NCBI GenBank assembly: GCA_015256945.1 | Contig: JABZLB010000007.1 | Coordinates: 24,214 to 88,213, forward strand | Length of the DNA: 64,000 bases | Reading direction: 5' to 3' | Source: Prevotellaceae bacterium | GTDB taxonomy: Bacteria > Bacteroidota > Bacteroidia > Bacteroidales > Bacteroidaceae | Part shown: in pieces, positions 44,627-52,431 of the stretch | Numbering within the stretch: the first letter of the stretch is position 1 | How the letters are laid out: every line of letters starts with the position of its first letter | Notes under the pieces: model-generated | The model's input: only the letters and a program-made list of their open reading frames with translations | What the model was told of the DNA's origin: nothing | Database searches by the model: none | Position numbers and translations under genes: made by a program

Positions 44627-44906
44627 TTATTATCAACATTATCCATCCTAAACATTTAATGATACCGTTTTCCTCTGCTCTTTTTCCAGCATGTAAAACC
44701 ATAAATCAGGCTGTAAATCGTGTTCCTTTTTCGTTGTCAACCTCAAACAGAACCACTGTTACATAAAAGAAGTAAGCTTCATAGCGTATTCTTTTTTCAG
44801 CCCATAGCTATGCCTCTGCCCCTTGTTTTCCACTACTCTATCATAAAAAACACACCATTATTAATAAATAATGGTCACACTCTATCTTCATTATCCCTAC
44901 GTAAAT

Positions 44907-44994
44907 ATATCATAAACCTTATCCAGGCACATCGTAAACTATGTCTCAATATATCACAAACTATATCCAGATACATCATAAATTCATAAATAAT
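44907..44994. repeat. Four-unit tandem array with exact 22-bp period
   Basis: The core ATATCATAAAC/ACATCGTAAAC begins at 44907, 44929, 44951 and 44973, exactly 22 bp apart. It lies in the 641-bp gene-free stretch between the secreted protein and tRNA-Met. That stretch also holds the terminator at 44587, a small ACCATTATT/AATAATGGT hairpin at 44854–44875, and the tRNA promoter. Confidence 0.8.
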
Positions 44995-45122
44995 ATTGCT
45001 ATACTTCATATATTTTAGCATAAAATATACCATTCCATACGCTTTATAACAATAAGAAAAAGGCCGACAAGCCTGCTCTATGATTAAAATTAAGCCTGTA
45101 AACAGAAAAAGAAAGCCAAACA

Positions 45123-45154
45123 TTTGGTAAAATAAAAATAAAGCCATACCTTTG
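45123..45154 (+). promoter_or_regulatory. Full −33/−7 promoter of tRNA-Met
   Basis: TTTG at 45123–45126 and TACCTTTG at 45147–45154 with a 20-bp spacer, the textbook Bacteroidetes arrangement. The transcript would begin about 20 bases before the tRNA. Confidence 0.7.
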
Positions 45155-45179
45155 CATTCGCTTTACAAAAAGCACTGTT

Positions 45180-45253
45180 GGCGGGATAGCTCAGCTGGTT
45201 AGAGCGTCGGATTCATAATCCGGAGGTCGTGGGTTCGGGTCCCACCCCCGCTA
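45180..45253 (+). tRNA. tRNA-Met (anticodon CAT)
   Basis: A 74-base cloverleaf: acceptor GGCGGGA, D arm GCTC..GAGC, anticodon stem-loop TCGGA-TTCATAA-TCCGG with anticodon CAT, and T arm GTGGG-TTCGGGT-CCCAC. The terminal CCA is not encoded. The acceptor has one A–C mismatch and a G–U end pair. CAT can also belong to tRNA-Ile2 (lysidine-modified), which sequence alone does not exclude. Its 3' half is the attachment site of the integrated element. Confidence 0.92.
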
Positions 45254-45254
45254 C
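45209..45254 (+). repeat. Left attachment site (attL)
   Basis: First copy of the 46-bp repeat, from GGATTCATAATCC in the anticodon arm through the tRNA 3' end plus one base. Sequence diverges right after it (GAAGG here, ATAAA at the right copy). Confidence 0.9.
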
Positions 45255-45271
45255 GAAGGTTAAAACCTTGA

Positions 45272-45311
45272 AAATAAAGGAATTACAACGACCGTTGTAG
45301 TTCCTTTATTT
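45272..45311. terminator. Element-borne terminator after tRNA-Met
   Basis: A near-perfect 19-bp inverted repeat (AAATAAAGGAATTACAACG with one G–T wobble) and a T-rich end. It lies inside the element and would replace the tRNA's own terminator, now displaced to 57158. Confidence 0.7.
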
Positions 45312-45327
45312 CGTTAATAGTCCATGT

Positions 45328-45352
45328 GGTGAACTTTTGGTGAACTTTCTGA
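45328..45352. repeat. Left copy of 25-bp subterminal repeat, probable integrase arm site
   Basis: Two overlapping GGTGAACTTT motifs, 11 bp apart, ending in TTTCTGA. The identical 25 bp recurs at 56976–57000, in the same orientation. Confidence 0.7.
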
Positions 45353-45401
45353 ACGCAAAGTTACTTCATGCAATCAGATGAAATTCCTTTGTCCTTGTTG
45401 T

Positions 45402-46472
45402 TTACTCGATATGTAATTGTAGTTCTCTCACAAGCTGCCTTATAGCAGGATTATTTTTTATCATCTTTTCTAAGAATCCTTTCTTTAATTGGATAATAGG
45501 AAAGTAAAACCTTAATAGGTGTCGTAGTTCATGCTCTATCAATTCTCTAAATTCCCATTCACCTGAGCTCTCAAACCGATGTGACAAGTATTTCTGTGCC
45601 ATCTTATCAAATCGATAGAAGTTTATGAGTAGGTTCGTCTTCCCTAATTTGCCAAAACACCAAATAAATTTACGAACATCATCAAGTGACAAGAAAGAGA
45701 AGAAATACTTTTCCCTGTATTCCCAGAAAAAACTTTTCTCAAATGCTGTTAGTTCAGCCTTAGATAGTAGCAATTTTGCCAATGCTTGCTGGCATAATTC
45801 ATCGGGAACATCACGATTTGTTTTTGCCATGATGTAGAGATACTCGTTATCTGTTAGTAATTCTCGCTTGACATTGTATGCTGGTAATTCTGCCAGTCTT
45901 AAGGCTACATGAAAATAGTCGTCTTGTGCTGTGATTTCGTCTACGTATTGCTTCACATATTGCATCGGGAAGTGCCTAACAATTAGTTTCGCACTCTCTA
46001 CATTATGATTCTGTTGCCATGTATTAATAATCAAATCATACCATTTGTATTTCTGTTTGTCGGGTAAATCAGCCACGATATTCCAGTGTGTTCCCAAAAA
46101 ATAAGCAGCCCAACCCTGTTCCGTTCTAATTGATGAGTTAATAAGGAATTGTAGGACTTTAAGCTGTCCATTCCATCCTATGTAGGGGAGCATGCGGCAA
46201 AGGATACGCCTGCTATTAGAATATACTCCTCGCTTTCGTAGCTTTAGGTCATTAAAGTAAGTCTGCCAAGATTTGTAATGTACTACAGGTTTAGCTGGGG
46301 TGGGATTACAACGCCAGCAAATATAAGCAGCCACCTTAGAATGGCAAGATCTTATTTTCTCAGTATCCTTCTCTGAAAGGGTATCAACCATTGCCTTACA
46401 AATGACTAAATCGGCACTATTAGGATTGGAGTGGCTATTGGCCAGCTTCAAAATAAAATCAATCTTATCCAT
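45402..46472 (-). CDS. Element cargo: helical protein of unknown function
   Basis: A 356-residue protein that I do not recognise. It looks almost wholly alpha-helical, with many Trp, Tyr and Leu (LKVLQFLINSSIRTEQGWAA, WYDLIINTWQQNHNVESAKL, YFHVALRLAELPAYNVKREL), which suggests HEAT- or TPR-like repeats; there is no signal peptide, membrane segment or enzyme motif. An extended start at 46523 is rejected because a TAACTTTG box lies at 46488–46495; the ATG at 46472 follows it by 16 bases. It is divergent from the glycosylase-fold/WYL pair, with which it may form one cargo module. Confidence 0.7.
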   Translation of the reverse strand: MDKIDFILKLANSHSNPNSADLVICKAMVDTLSEKDTEKIRSCHSKVAAYICWRCNPTPAKPVVHYKSWQTYFNDLKLRKRGVYSNSRRILCRMLPYIGWNGQLKVLQFLINSSIRTEQGWAAYFLGTHWNIVADLPDKQKYKWYDLIINTWQQNHNVESAKLIVRHFPMQYVKQYVDEITAQDDYFHVALRLAELPAYNVKRELLTDNEYLYIMAKTNRDVPDELCQQALAKLLLSKAELTAFEKSFFWEYREKYFFSFLSLDDVRKFIWCFGKLGKTNLLINFYRFDKMAQKYLSHRFESSGEWEFRELIEHELRHLLRFYFPIIQLKKGFLEKMIKNNPAIRQLVRELQLHIE

Positions 46473-46487
46473 AACATAGTTTTTCTG

Positions 46488-46495
46488 CAAAGTTA
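46488..46495 (-). promoter_or_regulatory. −7 box for the helical cargo gene
   Basis: TAACTTTG on the minus strand, leader about 10 bases. Confidence 0.6.
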
Positions 46496-46582
46496 AATAT
46501 TGATCTATGCCATAATGCTTCATAGATATAATGAATTTATATTTTATTTATCTTATGACACGGTATTCCATAGGAAAATACT

Positions 46583-46590
46583 TATCTTTG
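46583..46590 (+). promoter_or_regulatory. −7 box for the cargo operon
   Basis: TATCTTTG, 20 bases before the ATG at 46611. With the box at 46488 it forms a compact divergent control region. Confidence 0.6.
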
Positions 46591-46610
46591 CAACATACAC
46601 CAATCTAAAA

Positions 46611-47411
46611 ATGATAAGTATGGACAGAAGTATGCTGAATGAGATTATGGGAAGTCTTGATAACTACCCATGCGTTTGCGACTATCGTAATGTATTCGAA
46701 GAGTATTACGAAGCGTTTGCAGACTACATTCCTAGCGGTGAAGAAGACAAAGCATTGCTGATGTTGAAACGTAAATTGTTCCTTCCTCTTAATTTGTCTG
46801 ATAATGCAAATGGTATTCTAATTGTCGGTGCTAATCCTTCATACAAAGATGGTGGTCGCGACGAGAATTTTATGAAAACAACAGATGAGCTGTACCATTC
46901 AGTAGAGAAGCACTGGAAGAAAATTTCAGAAATTGCATGCCTTGGAAACAATTATCAGGCTGCCTACCTCGATCTGTTTCCAATAAAGCAAACCAATCTG
47001 GGAGACTTTGAGAAGGTCTTTCGTGCGCATAACGATATAAGGGCTAAGCTGCTGCAAGTAACTCACAAGCGTATGCTAGCTACTCGGCCTATGGTCATTA
47101 TCAACCTCTTTGCCATGACCTCTTATTATTGGGGTTTTAAGGTAGACGCTCCAGACTACTGTAACGAGGATAATCCATGGATGGGTTATAAGTTCAAGAA
47201 GATAGATGGTGAAGGGCTGGATGCATACGAAATTGTTGGCTGGGTGGATAATGCAAAGTCCATTCTTCCTAACGATGAGACAGAAAGACTAGCAAAGGGA
47301 ACCGTAATTGTATTTAGCACGAAAGCATGGGATAAACAGGTGCGAAAAGAGAAAAAGGTTGATAAGAACAAACTGCAAAAGTTATTGCAAAATCTCAACA
47401 TAGAGTTGTAG
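46611..47411 (+). CDS. Element cargo: possible uracil-DNA-glycosylase-fold protein
   Basis: A 266-residue cytoplasmic protein. ILIVGANPSYKDGGRDE near residue 68 resembles motif 1 of uracil-DNA glycosylase-like folds (strand, G-x-[DN]-P, loop). Later strands AAYLDLFPIKQT near 117 and RPMVIINLFAMTSYYWG near 155 also fit such a fold, but the usual His of the last motif is not evident in VIVFSTKAWDKQ. So the fold is a guess and activity is unknown. It is followed after three bases by the WYL gene, so the two are co-translated. The open frame extends to 46500, but the promoter places the start at 46611 or 46620. Confidence 0.6.
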   Translation: MISMDRSMLNEIMGSLDNYPCVCDYRNVFEEYYEAFADYIPSGEEDKALLMLKRKLFLPLNLSDNANGILIVGANPSYKDGGRDENFMKTTDELYHSVEKHWKKISEIACLGNNYQAAYLDLFPIKQTNLGDFEKVFRAHNDIRAKLLQVTHKRMLATRPMVIINLFAMTSYYWGFKVDAPDYCNEDNPWMGYKFKKIDGEGLDAYEIVGWVDNAKSILPNDETERLAKGTVIVFSTKAWDKQVRKEKKVDKNKLQKLLQNLNIEL

Positions 47412-47414
47412 CTT

Positions 47415-48338
47415 ATGTCTCGCAAGAATGCAAACCTAATCGGTCGATATGTATGGTTGGTGGATCTTCTTCGCCGATATGGGCGACTGACCTTTCAACA
47501 AATCAGCGATAGATGGGAGGAAAGTGGGCTTAGTTATGGTGAACCCTTGGTATGGCGCACTTTCCAAAATCATCGTGATGCCATCTTCGATATTTTTGGC
47601 ATCAGCATCGAATGTGAGCGAAAAGGGGACTATGCGTACTACATAGAGTACCCAGAAGTGTTGGAAAATGACCATTTACGTTCGTGGCTCATCAGCAGTT
47701 ATGCTACGCTCAATCAACTTCGGGCCGACGCTTCACTTGAAGGTCGCATTATCTATGAGCAGATTCCCTCGGGTGAGAAATGGCTCACTCTTTTCTGTCA
47801 AGCTATGCGAGAAAGTAAAAAGGTCCGCATAATGCATCGGGGATTTCAGAAATCTGAGCCAATTACTATAGCAATAGAGCCTTATTGTCTGAAAGTAGTG
47901 AAACGCAGATGGTATATTGTTGCTCGCAAGCTGACCGAGTCCAAGAATTACGCTTTCCGAATTTATGCTCTCGACCGCATCGTTGCGGCTACTATTACAG
48001 AAGAACCATTTAAGTATGATAAGCGATTTGACATCAACAAATTCTTCGAGGGTTGTTGTGGTATAATGCTATCAGATGCACCTGTAGAGCGTGTCGTAGT
48101 GAAATCGTATTTTTATGGTCCAGACTATCTCCGTTCATTGCCACTCCACGCTTCGCAGAAAGAATTGCCCACCAATGACTCTTCATTTGCAATGTTCGAA
48201 TATCATGTTAAGCCTACCTTTGATTTTTACTTAAACTTGTTAGGTCAGGCCGACCAATTGGAGGTTATTTCCCCTAAACATGTACGTGAGGAGATGGCTA
48301 ATCTTGTAAAACACATGGCTTCTTATTATGGAGATTAA
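47415..48338 (+). CDS. WYL-domain regulator
   Basis: A 307-residue protein with an N-terminal winged helix (RYVWLVDLLRRYGRLTFQQI at residues 11–30) and a central WYL domain (IEPYCLKVVKRRWYIVARKL near 155, then YALDRI), plus a C-terminal extension (VKPTFDFYLNLLG...VREEMANLVKHMASYYG). WYL proteins bind nucleotides or nucleic acid, and many, such as BrxR and CapW, control phage-defence genes. Here it is the second gene of a pair with the glycosylase-fold protein, three bases apart, and a terminator follows. Confidence 0.85.
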   Translation: MSRKNANLIGRYVWLVDLLRRYGRLTFQQISDRWEESGLSYGEPLVWRTFQNHRDAIFDIFGISIECERKGDYAYYIEYPEVLENDHLRSWLISSYATLNQLRADASLEGRIIYEQIPSGEKWLTLFCQAMRESKKVRIMHRGFQKSEPITIAIEPYCLKVVKRRWYIVARKLTESKNYAFRIYALDRIVAATITEEPFKYDKRFDINKFFEGCCGIMLSDAPVERVVVKSYFYGPDYLRSLPLHASQKELPTNDSSFAMFEYHVKPTFDFYLNLLGQADQLEVISPKHVREEMANLVKHMASYYGD

Positions 48339-48346
48339 TATTGCTG

Positions 48347-48388
48347 AAAAGGATAGATACTTGCTTGTGGGCCGTAATCTATCCTTTT
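48347..48388. terminator. Terminator after the WYL gene
   Basis: Perfect 12-bp stem AAAAGGATAGAT/ATCTATCCTTTT with an 18-base loop and a T-run, between the convergent WYL and relaxase genes. Confidence 0.75.
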
Positions 48389-48442
48389 TTAGCTTCATTT
48401 ATTGATGGTTGTAAATAGGATATGATGAACATTTTTGAATTT

Positions 48443-49870
48443 CTATCTTCTGAACCTTGGCCTATTCCTTACCTCTTCTTGCTGCTTCTGCTTTTTTTCT
48501 AGTCTATCTTGATACCAACTGAAGTTATCCATCACGTTCTTTATTTCTGTCTTACCTTTCTCGTGTTCAAACAGATTGAGGAAGGGACGAGTGAAGGTGA
48601 TGAGGAAGTTGGTACCACTGCGGCGATCGTGCGATTCGATGGTGAGGAAATCGTTGACGGCAGAGGCCTGAGGGAAGGTAAAGCACTGTGCCTTGGTGTC
48701 GCGGGCAAACTGAATCACGGCTTTGATGGCGTTTTGCCAAATGGCGGTGAACTGACTAAGGAAATCGGCAAGACCCGCTTTCATCGTCTCAATAGTTTGG
48801 TCACGCTGCTGTAATTCCTGTTTGAGATTCTCTTCCCGATTCTTTGACTTGGTGAGCAATCCCTTGTAAATGCACTCTTGCTTGTTGCATTCTTCCAGCC
48901 AAAAGTCTGCTCGCTCCTGTTCCTTAGCGATCTCTTCCTTATAGGTGGCTGTCAGACTCTCCACCTGCCGAGCAACTACTTGCGGGATTGCTGCCACCTG
49001 CTTCTTCATCTCTATATTCTCAGCTTCAAGCTGTGCATACTTACCCTTACCAGCAAGATTAGCAAGACCCGACAGGATGGCGTTGCCATTCTCACGGTCT
49101 GCCCTTTGTTGCTTCTGCTTAATCTCCTTGTCAAGAGCTTCGCTCTGTTGGGCCTTTGCTTCATTCTCCTTTTCCAGTTCGATTTTCTTTGCCTTTGCTT
49201 CCTCCATCTCTCGCTTCTGTTTCGCCACGATGTAGTCGTTACGTTCAAGATGCTGTTTGCCTGTTTCCATCTTCGAGTCTCCACGTTCCATCCCAAGAAC
49301 CTCCGCTACCATGTCCTGCATTTCGCTGATGTCGTCACTGTTGAGTTTGTAGGATTTTCCTGTATTATGATTCATCCAGTCCCAGATGATATGGGCATGA
49401 TAGTTGGACTTCCATGAGGAAGTATCATCGGGGGCTGCAAAATGTCCTTCATCATTATGAATATGTATCTGCAAGACGGTGATACCGAACCTTGACTGAC
49501 ACAGGGAAGCAAAGTGCTGTAGCTCCTCCATTGTGGTGTCCTGCTTGCAGACAATCACACCCTCACGCAATGGAGTGCAGCCTGCTATCTTCGTAATTTT
49601 CCCAGTCTTCTTATTGACCTTTTCACGTTCCTTTGTCTGCATCGCTCTGCCAGTCTTTTCCTTTACCATCTTGCCGATGTTGTCATAATACTGTTGCAGG
49701 GAAAGTTCCTGCTGTTGGTCGGCTATCCACGACTGATTACAGGAAGTCAGGTCTTCCCTGATGTAAAGTTTGTCTGCATTGATATGAGCAAGATACTCCT
49801 TTGCTCTCTTATTGTGAGCCTCACTCTGCCCGATGTTGCATGGTTTGATATGTATAGAAGTCTTTGCCAT
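48443..49870 (-). CDS. mob: MobV-type relaxase (plasmid recombination/mobilization family)
   Basis: A 475-residue mobilization protein that should nick the element's oriT and lead one strand into the recipient. The N-terminal ~180 residues carry AHNKRAKEYL near 18, TSCNQSW near 42 and the metal-binding HIHNDEGHFAAPDD region near 135 with YHAHIIWDW after it. A long charged coiled coil follows (about 215–370). The Tyr/His layout fits the Mob_Pre (MobV) family. ATG at 49870 (MAKTSIHIKP) is chosen over the longer 49930 form. The likely oriT lies directly upstream. Confidence 0.88.
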   Translation of the reverse strand: MAKTSIHIKPCNIGQSEAHNKRAKEYLAHINADKLYIREDLTSCNQSWIADQQQELSLQQYYDNIGKMVKEKTGRAMQTKEREKVNKKTGKITKIAGCTPLREGVIVCKQDTTMEELQHFASLCQSRFGITVLQIHIHNDEGHFAAPDDTSSWKSNYHAHIIWDWMNHNTGKSYKLNSDDISEMQDMVAEVLGMERGDSKMETGKQHLERNDYIVAKQKREMEEAKAKKIELEKENEAKAQQSEALDKEIKQKQQRADRENGNAILSGLANLAGKGKYAQLEAENIEMKKQVAAIPQVVARQVESLTATYKEEIAKEQERADFWLEECNKQECIYKGLLTKSKNREENLKQELQQRDQTIETMKAGLADFLSQFTAIWQNAIKAVIQFARDTKAQCFTFPQASAVNDFLTIESHDRRSGTNFLITFTRPFLNLFEHEKGKTEIKNVMDNFSWYQDRLEKKQKQQEEVRNRPRFRR

Positions 49871-50159
49871 AATTAAAATCATTAATTCATTCGATAATAC
49901 AATAATATTATAATCTCTTATTATTCTCATAAAGGTTCTTAGGGATAAGCCCTAAGCGGAGAGTCCAGAGAGAGGGTCACGCTCTGGTCAGGGGTCTTGG
50001 GGCAGATGCCCATAAGTGGAGGGTGCAGGGAGAGAGTCACTCCCGCCGGTTCTCCAAGGCAGCGCCTTGGGCCCACAACTACGAAAGGCTTTAGCCGTGT
50101 AGTTATAGTGGGCTATAACAAGGGCAGAGCCCTGTTCGTTCACCCCAACCCTTCAGCGA
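49871..50159. other. Candidate oriT region upstream of the relaxase
   Basis: A 289-bp gene-free, GC-richer stretch. It holds two 27-bp imperfect direct repeats, 49954–49980 and 50014–50040 (60-bp spacing; shared AGAG-GTCAC end), and several inverted repeats such as AAGGC/GCCTT near 50057–50070 and AACTAC/GTAGTT near 50079–50106. Position and structure fit an origin of transfer, but no nic site is proven. Confidence 0.45.
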
Positions 50160-50840
50160 TTATGGACTTCCCCGGCACTTGATTTTATCAATGAGGTATT
50201 CGTTAATGTCACGCTTAATGAAGCCGTTGTCCACTTTGAACTGGTCGCCAAAGTGCTCGTTCCAATAATCATAAGCCATACTATCAGGGAAAAGTATTAC
50301 ACGTTTACCTCGAAGCCTGTTCATCATTCGGTCGGTAAGCAGATAACTATTACCTACAGCTATCCAGTCTAGTGATGGCTCTGCAAGCGTTCCCAGTAAA
50401 GCAGTCTTTTCCTCCATGACTACAGCTATGGGGTTACTAGAAAGCAGGTGCTCGCCAAAGAACACCTCCCAGTCTGTATAATAGTCGAAGCAATACCACG
50501 AATAAAGATGGTCCGTAATAGGGTCTTTACGGAGAATGCTGCCGTTATCTACATCAAAGTATATTACTTCACCGCCAACAACCTTTCCGCTTTCATTGAT
50601 ACGGGGTAATACTGATCCGTAATGTCCGTTGATAACAGTGCTCACTGCCCCTAAGTGGAATCGTGAGATCAGATCGTCAATCTTTCGCATCATAGAGGCA
50701 TCATAGTTCACCAGCTTGTCGAGATAATCCGTCAGGGAAGAGTGATGCAGGCTAATATCCGACTTGGGTATTTCGATGAGTAACCGTTCATACACTGGCG
50801 CCTTTGTTGCCATTATACGCTTTAATTCGTCCTGTTCCAT
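50160..50840 (-). CDS. Toprim-like (DUF6371-type) primase-related protein
   Basis: A 226-residue protein. The central part SSNPIAVVMEEKTALLG near residue 133 and RGKRVILFPDSMAYDYW near 174 form a toprim-like pair (the Glu in MEEK, the Asp in FPDS), as in DUF6371 and primase proteins of Bacteroidetes elements. The N-terminal zinc-finger part of a full primase is missing or strongly reduced. It is expected to support replication of the excised circle together with the RecA-like protein upstream. A TTATGCA-rich repeat lies in the 71-bp gap before it. Confidence 0.7.
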   Translation of the reverse strand: MEQDELKRIMATKAPVYERLLIEIPKSDISLHHSSLTDYLDKLVNYDASMMRKIDDLISRFHLGAVSTVINGHYGSVLPRINESGKVVGGEVIYFDVDNGSILRKDPITDHLYSWYCFDYYTDWEVFFGEHLLSSNPIAVVMEEKTALLGTLAEPSLDWIAVGNSYLLTDRMMNRLRGKRVILFPDSMAYDYWNEHFGDQFKVDNGFIKRDINEYLIDKIKCRGSP

Positions 50841-50860
50841 AATCTTCGTGATTTAGTTTT

Positions 50861-50911
50861 ATGCAGTTTATGCACTTATGCATACTGCATAAAGTGAATA
50901 AAGTGCATAAA
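50861..50911. repeat. TTATGCA repeat cluster between the replication genes
   Basis: About five copies of TTATGCA or its complement within 50 bp, including the inverted pair TTTATGCACTT (50867–50877) and AAGTGCATAAA (50901–50911). It could be iterons of a replication origin or an operator. Confidence 0.5.
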
Positions 50912-51886
50912 TCAGCTATTCAACAGCCTTGAAACCTTACTTTGGGTGATGCCACACTCCTTGGCAATATCCTGCTGGCGCATGCCACGGGCAGAAAGTT
51001 CCTTGACTCTTTGCCTTAGTTCGTCTCGTTCATTGGTGGTCTCTGCACTCAGATGGGCAACTTCCGCATCATATCCCCGAAAGGTGAAACACAGATTACC
51101 CTCTGCATTTTTGCCTCGCTCGTAGAGAGCTACGTTATCAGAATCGAGAATCACCTCACCATTGCGCCATTTGCACTGCTTGACATAGACAAGCGATTTA
51201 TCCTTTTGGGATTGCGCCAGCCCTACCGCATCATCTATGAGTTGATTCAGCTTGGCAGAGCCTTGGATGGCCGAAAGGGAAAGAGGAAGGGTACCTGAAT
51301 ACATCTTGGGCACATGATTCAGTACAACCAGCGTCCAGTTATACTTCTTCTTTAGCCCATTGAGTGAAGCCATGAGTGAACCCGCATCGGCTCCTTTGTC
51401 GAGCGATTGACTAAGAGCCGTGATATTGTCGATAAATACTACCTCGGCTAAATTTGCCACCGCAGCCTGTTCTATGCCTTGCAGAACATTGTCGATAGGA
51501 TTGTCCCTGTCCATTTCCGCACGAAAGAAGGTCGGAGGAAAGTTGGCTGACTCGTAGCGCAAGCACAACTGGCGCAGCGTCATCTCAAAGTCAGCATAGA
51601 GCACTCGTTTCCCTTTGGCAGCAATTTCCCTTGCCACCTGCATGGCAAAGATGGTCTTGCCGATACCCGACTGTCCGAAGATGATGCACAGATCACCTTC
51701 GAGGACAATATTGGGATAGAGAACTATAAGGGGAGGAAGCGACAGCCCTTTGATCAGACAGTCGTTCATGGATGCCACATGAAAGCTACCTGCATCTACC
51801 GCCTCTTTTACTTGAAGCTGCTGAAATGAAGAAAGGATATAGTCTTCATCTGGTGGCTTGGGGATTGTTTTCACAAGTTCGTCCAT
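50912..51886 (-). CDS. RecA/RepA-like AAA ATPase with C-terminal HTH
   Basis: A 324-residue P-loop ATPase of the RepA/DnaB-like helicase group. Walker A is GQSGIGKTIF near residue 72, the second acidic strand VLYADFEM near 95, Walker B EVVFIDNITAL near 146, and a sensor strand WTLVVLNHVPK near 182. The last ~40 residues form a resolvase-type helix-turn-helix (RVKELSARGMRQQDIAKECG). It probably loads or opens DNA for replication of the element, using the adjacent TTATGCA cluster; that is inference. It lies 11 bases after the excisionase-type gene. Confidence 0.85.
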   Translation of the reverse strand: MDELVKTIPKPPDEDYILSSFQQLQVKEAVDAGSFHVASMNDCLIKGLSLPPLIVLYPNIVLEGDLCIIFGQSGIGKTIFAMQVAREIAAKGKRVLYADFEMTLRQLCLRYESANFPPTFFRAEMDRDNPIDNVLQGIEQAAVANLAEVVFIDNITALSQSLDKGADAGSLMASLNGLKKKYNWTLVVLNHVPKMYSGTLPLSLSAIQGSAKLNQLIDDAVGLAQSQKDKSLVYVKQCKWRNGEVILDSDNVALYERGKNAEGNLCFTFRGYDAEVAHLSAETTNERDELRQRVKELSARGMRQQDIAKECGITQSKVSRLLNS

Positions 51887-51897
51887 ATTGCTCCACC

Positions 51898-52194
51898 TTA
51901 TATATTAGTATTGCTCATGGATGAGCCTTGCGTGATGAGCGCATCCACCTCCTCCTTGGAATAGAGGTTGCGACGTCCAATCTTATGCACATGAACCTCA
52001 CCACGCTTCTCCATACGCCAGAGCGTAGTATAAGTGATGTGCAGGCGTGCGCAAAGCTCGTCACGGGTTAAATACTCGACATCGTCCTTTGGTTTCTGTC
52101 CTGTCAGAAGGTTCTTGCCAACCATAGCCTCTAATACTTCTGCAATCGCCTCCTTGAGATCGTCTTTTTGCAGCATGATAAAATTTCCTTGCAT
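51898..52194 (-). CDS. Excisionase-type helix-turn-helix protein
   Basis: A 98-residue small DNA-binding protein. Residues ~35–90 form a MerR/excisionase-like winged helix (EYLTRDELCARLHITYTTLW, then GRRNLYSKEEVDALI), the form used by recombination directionality factors in Bacteroides elements. It heads the replication–mobilization gene string and has its own promoter with unusual upstream repeats. An internal ATG gives a form six residues shorter. Confidence 0.85.
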   Translation of the reverse strand: MQGNFIMLQKDDLKEAIAEVLEAMVGKNLLTGQKPKDDVEYLTRDELCARLHITYTTLWRMEKRGEVHVHKIGRRNLYSKEEVDALITQGSSMSNTNI

Positions 52195-52219
52195 ATCGTG
52201 AATGTTTAAAATGATGCCG

Positions 52220-52227
52220 CAAAAGTA
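52220..52227 (-). promoter_or_regulatory. −7 box for the excisionase operon
   Basis: TACTTTTG on the minus strand, 26 bases before the start codon. Confidence 0.6.
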
Positions 52228-52228
52228 T

Positions 52229-52274
52229 CATGGAATTACATGGAATTATGCCCACATGGTACCCACATGGGTAC
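52229..52274. promoter_or_regulatory. Operator-like repeats in the excisionase promoter
   Basis: A perfect tandem pair of CATGGAATTA (52229–52238, 52239–52248) fills the promoter spacer, and a 16-base palindrome GTACCCACATGGGTAC (52259–52274) lies just upstream, overlapping two CCCACATGG repeats. Both look like protein-binding sites. Confidence 0.6.
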
Positions 52275-52302
52275 TATATGGATATGGAAGAGAAATAAAA
52301 AT

Positions 52303-52330
52303 GCCCATGCAAGCAAAGGCTCACATGGGC
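52303..52330 (-). terminator. Terminator downstream of the broken membrane gene
   Basis: GCCCATG/CATGGGC stem (52303–52309 with 52324–52330), followed on the minus strand by a T-rich run; it would end transcription from the AbiE operon or the pseudogene. Confidence 0.55.
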
Positions 52331-52431
52331 TTATTAAATTTTTGTGTGTTTGGATAGTTTAGCTTATATTTTATAAGTTGGGATACAAAAAAGGAGTTTC
52401 AAAACACCTCCTCTCTGCATTTTACTGCACT

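Noticed and set aside
44875..45147. 90-codon minus-strand frame upstream of tRNA-Met
   Set aside because: It is formed by the AT-rich 22-bp array and the tRNA promoter region; its composition is unlike a real protein.
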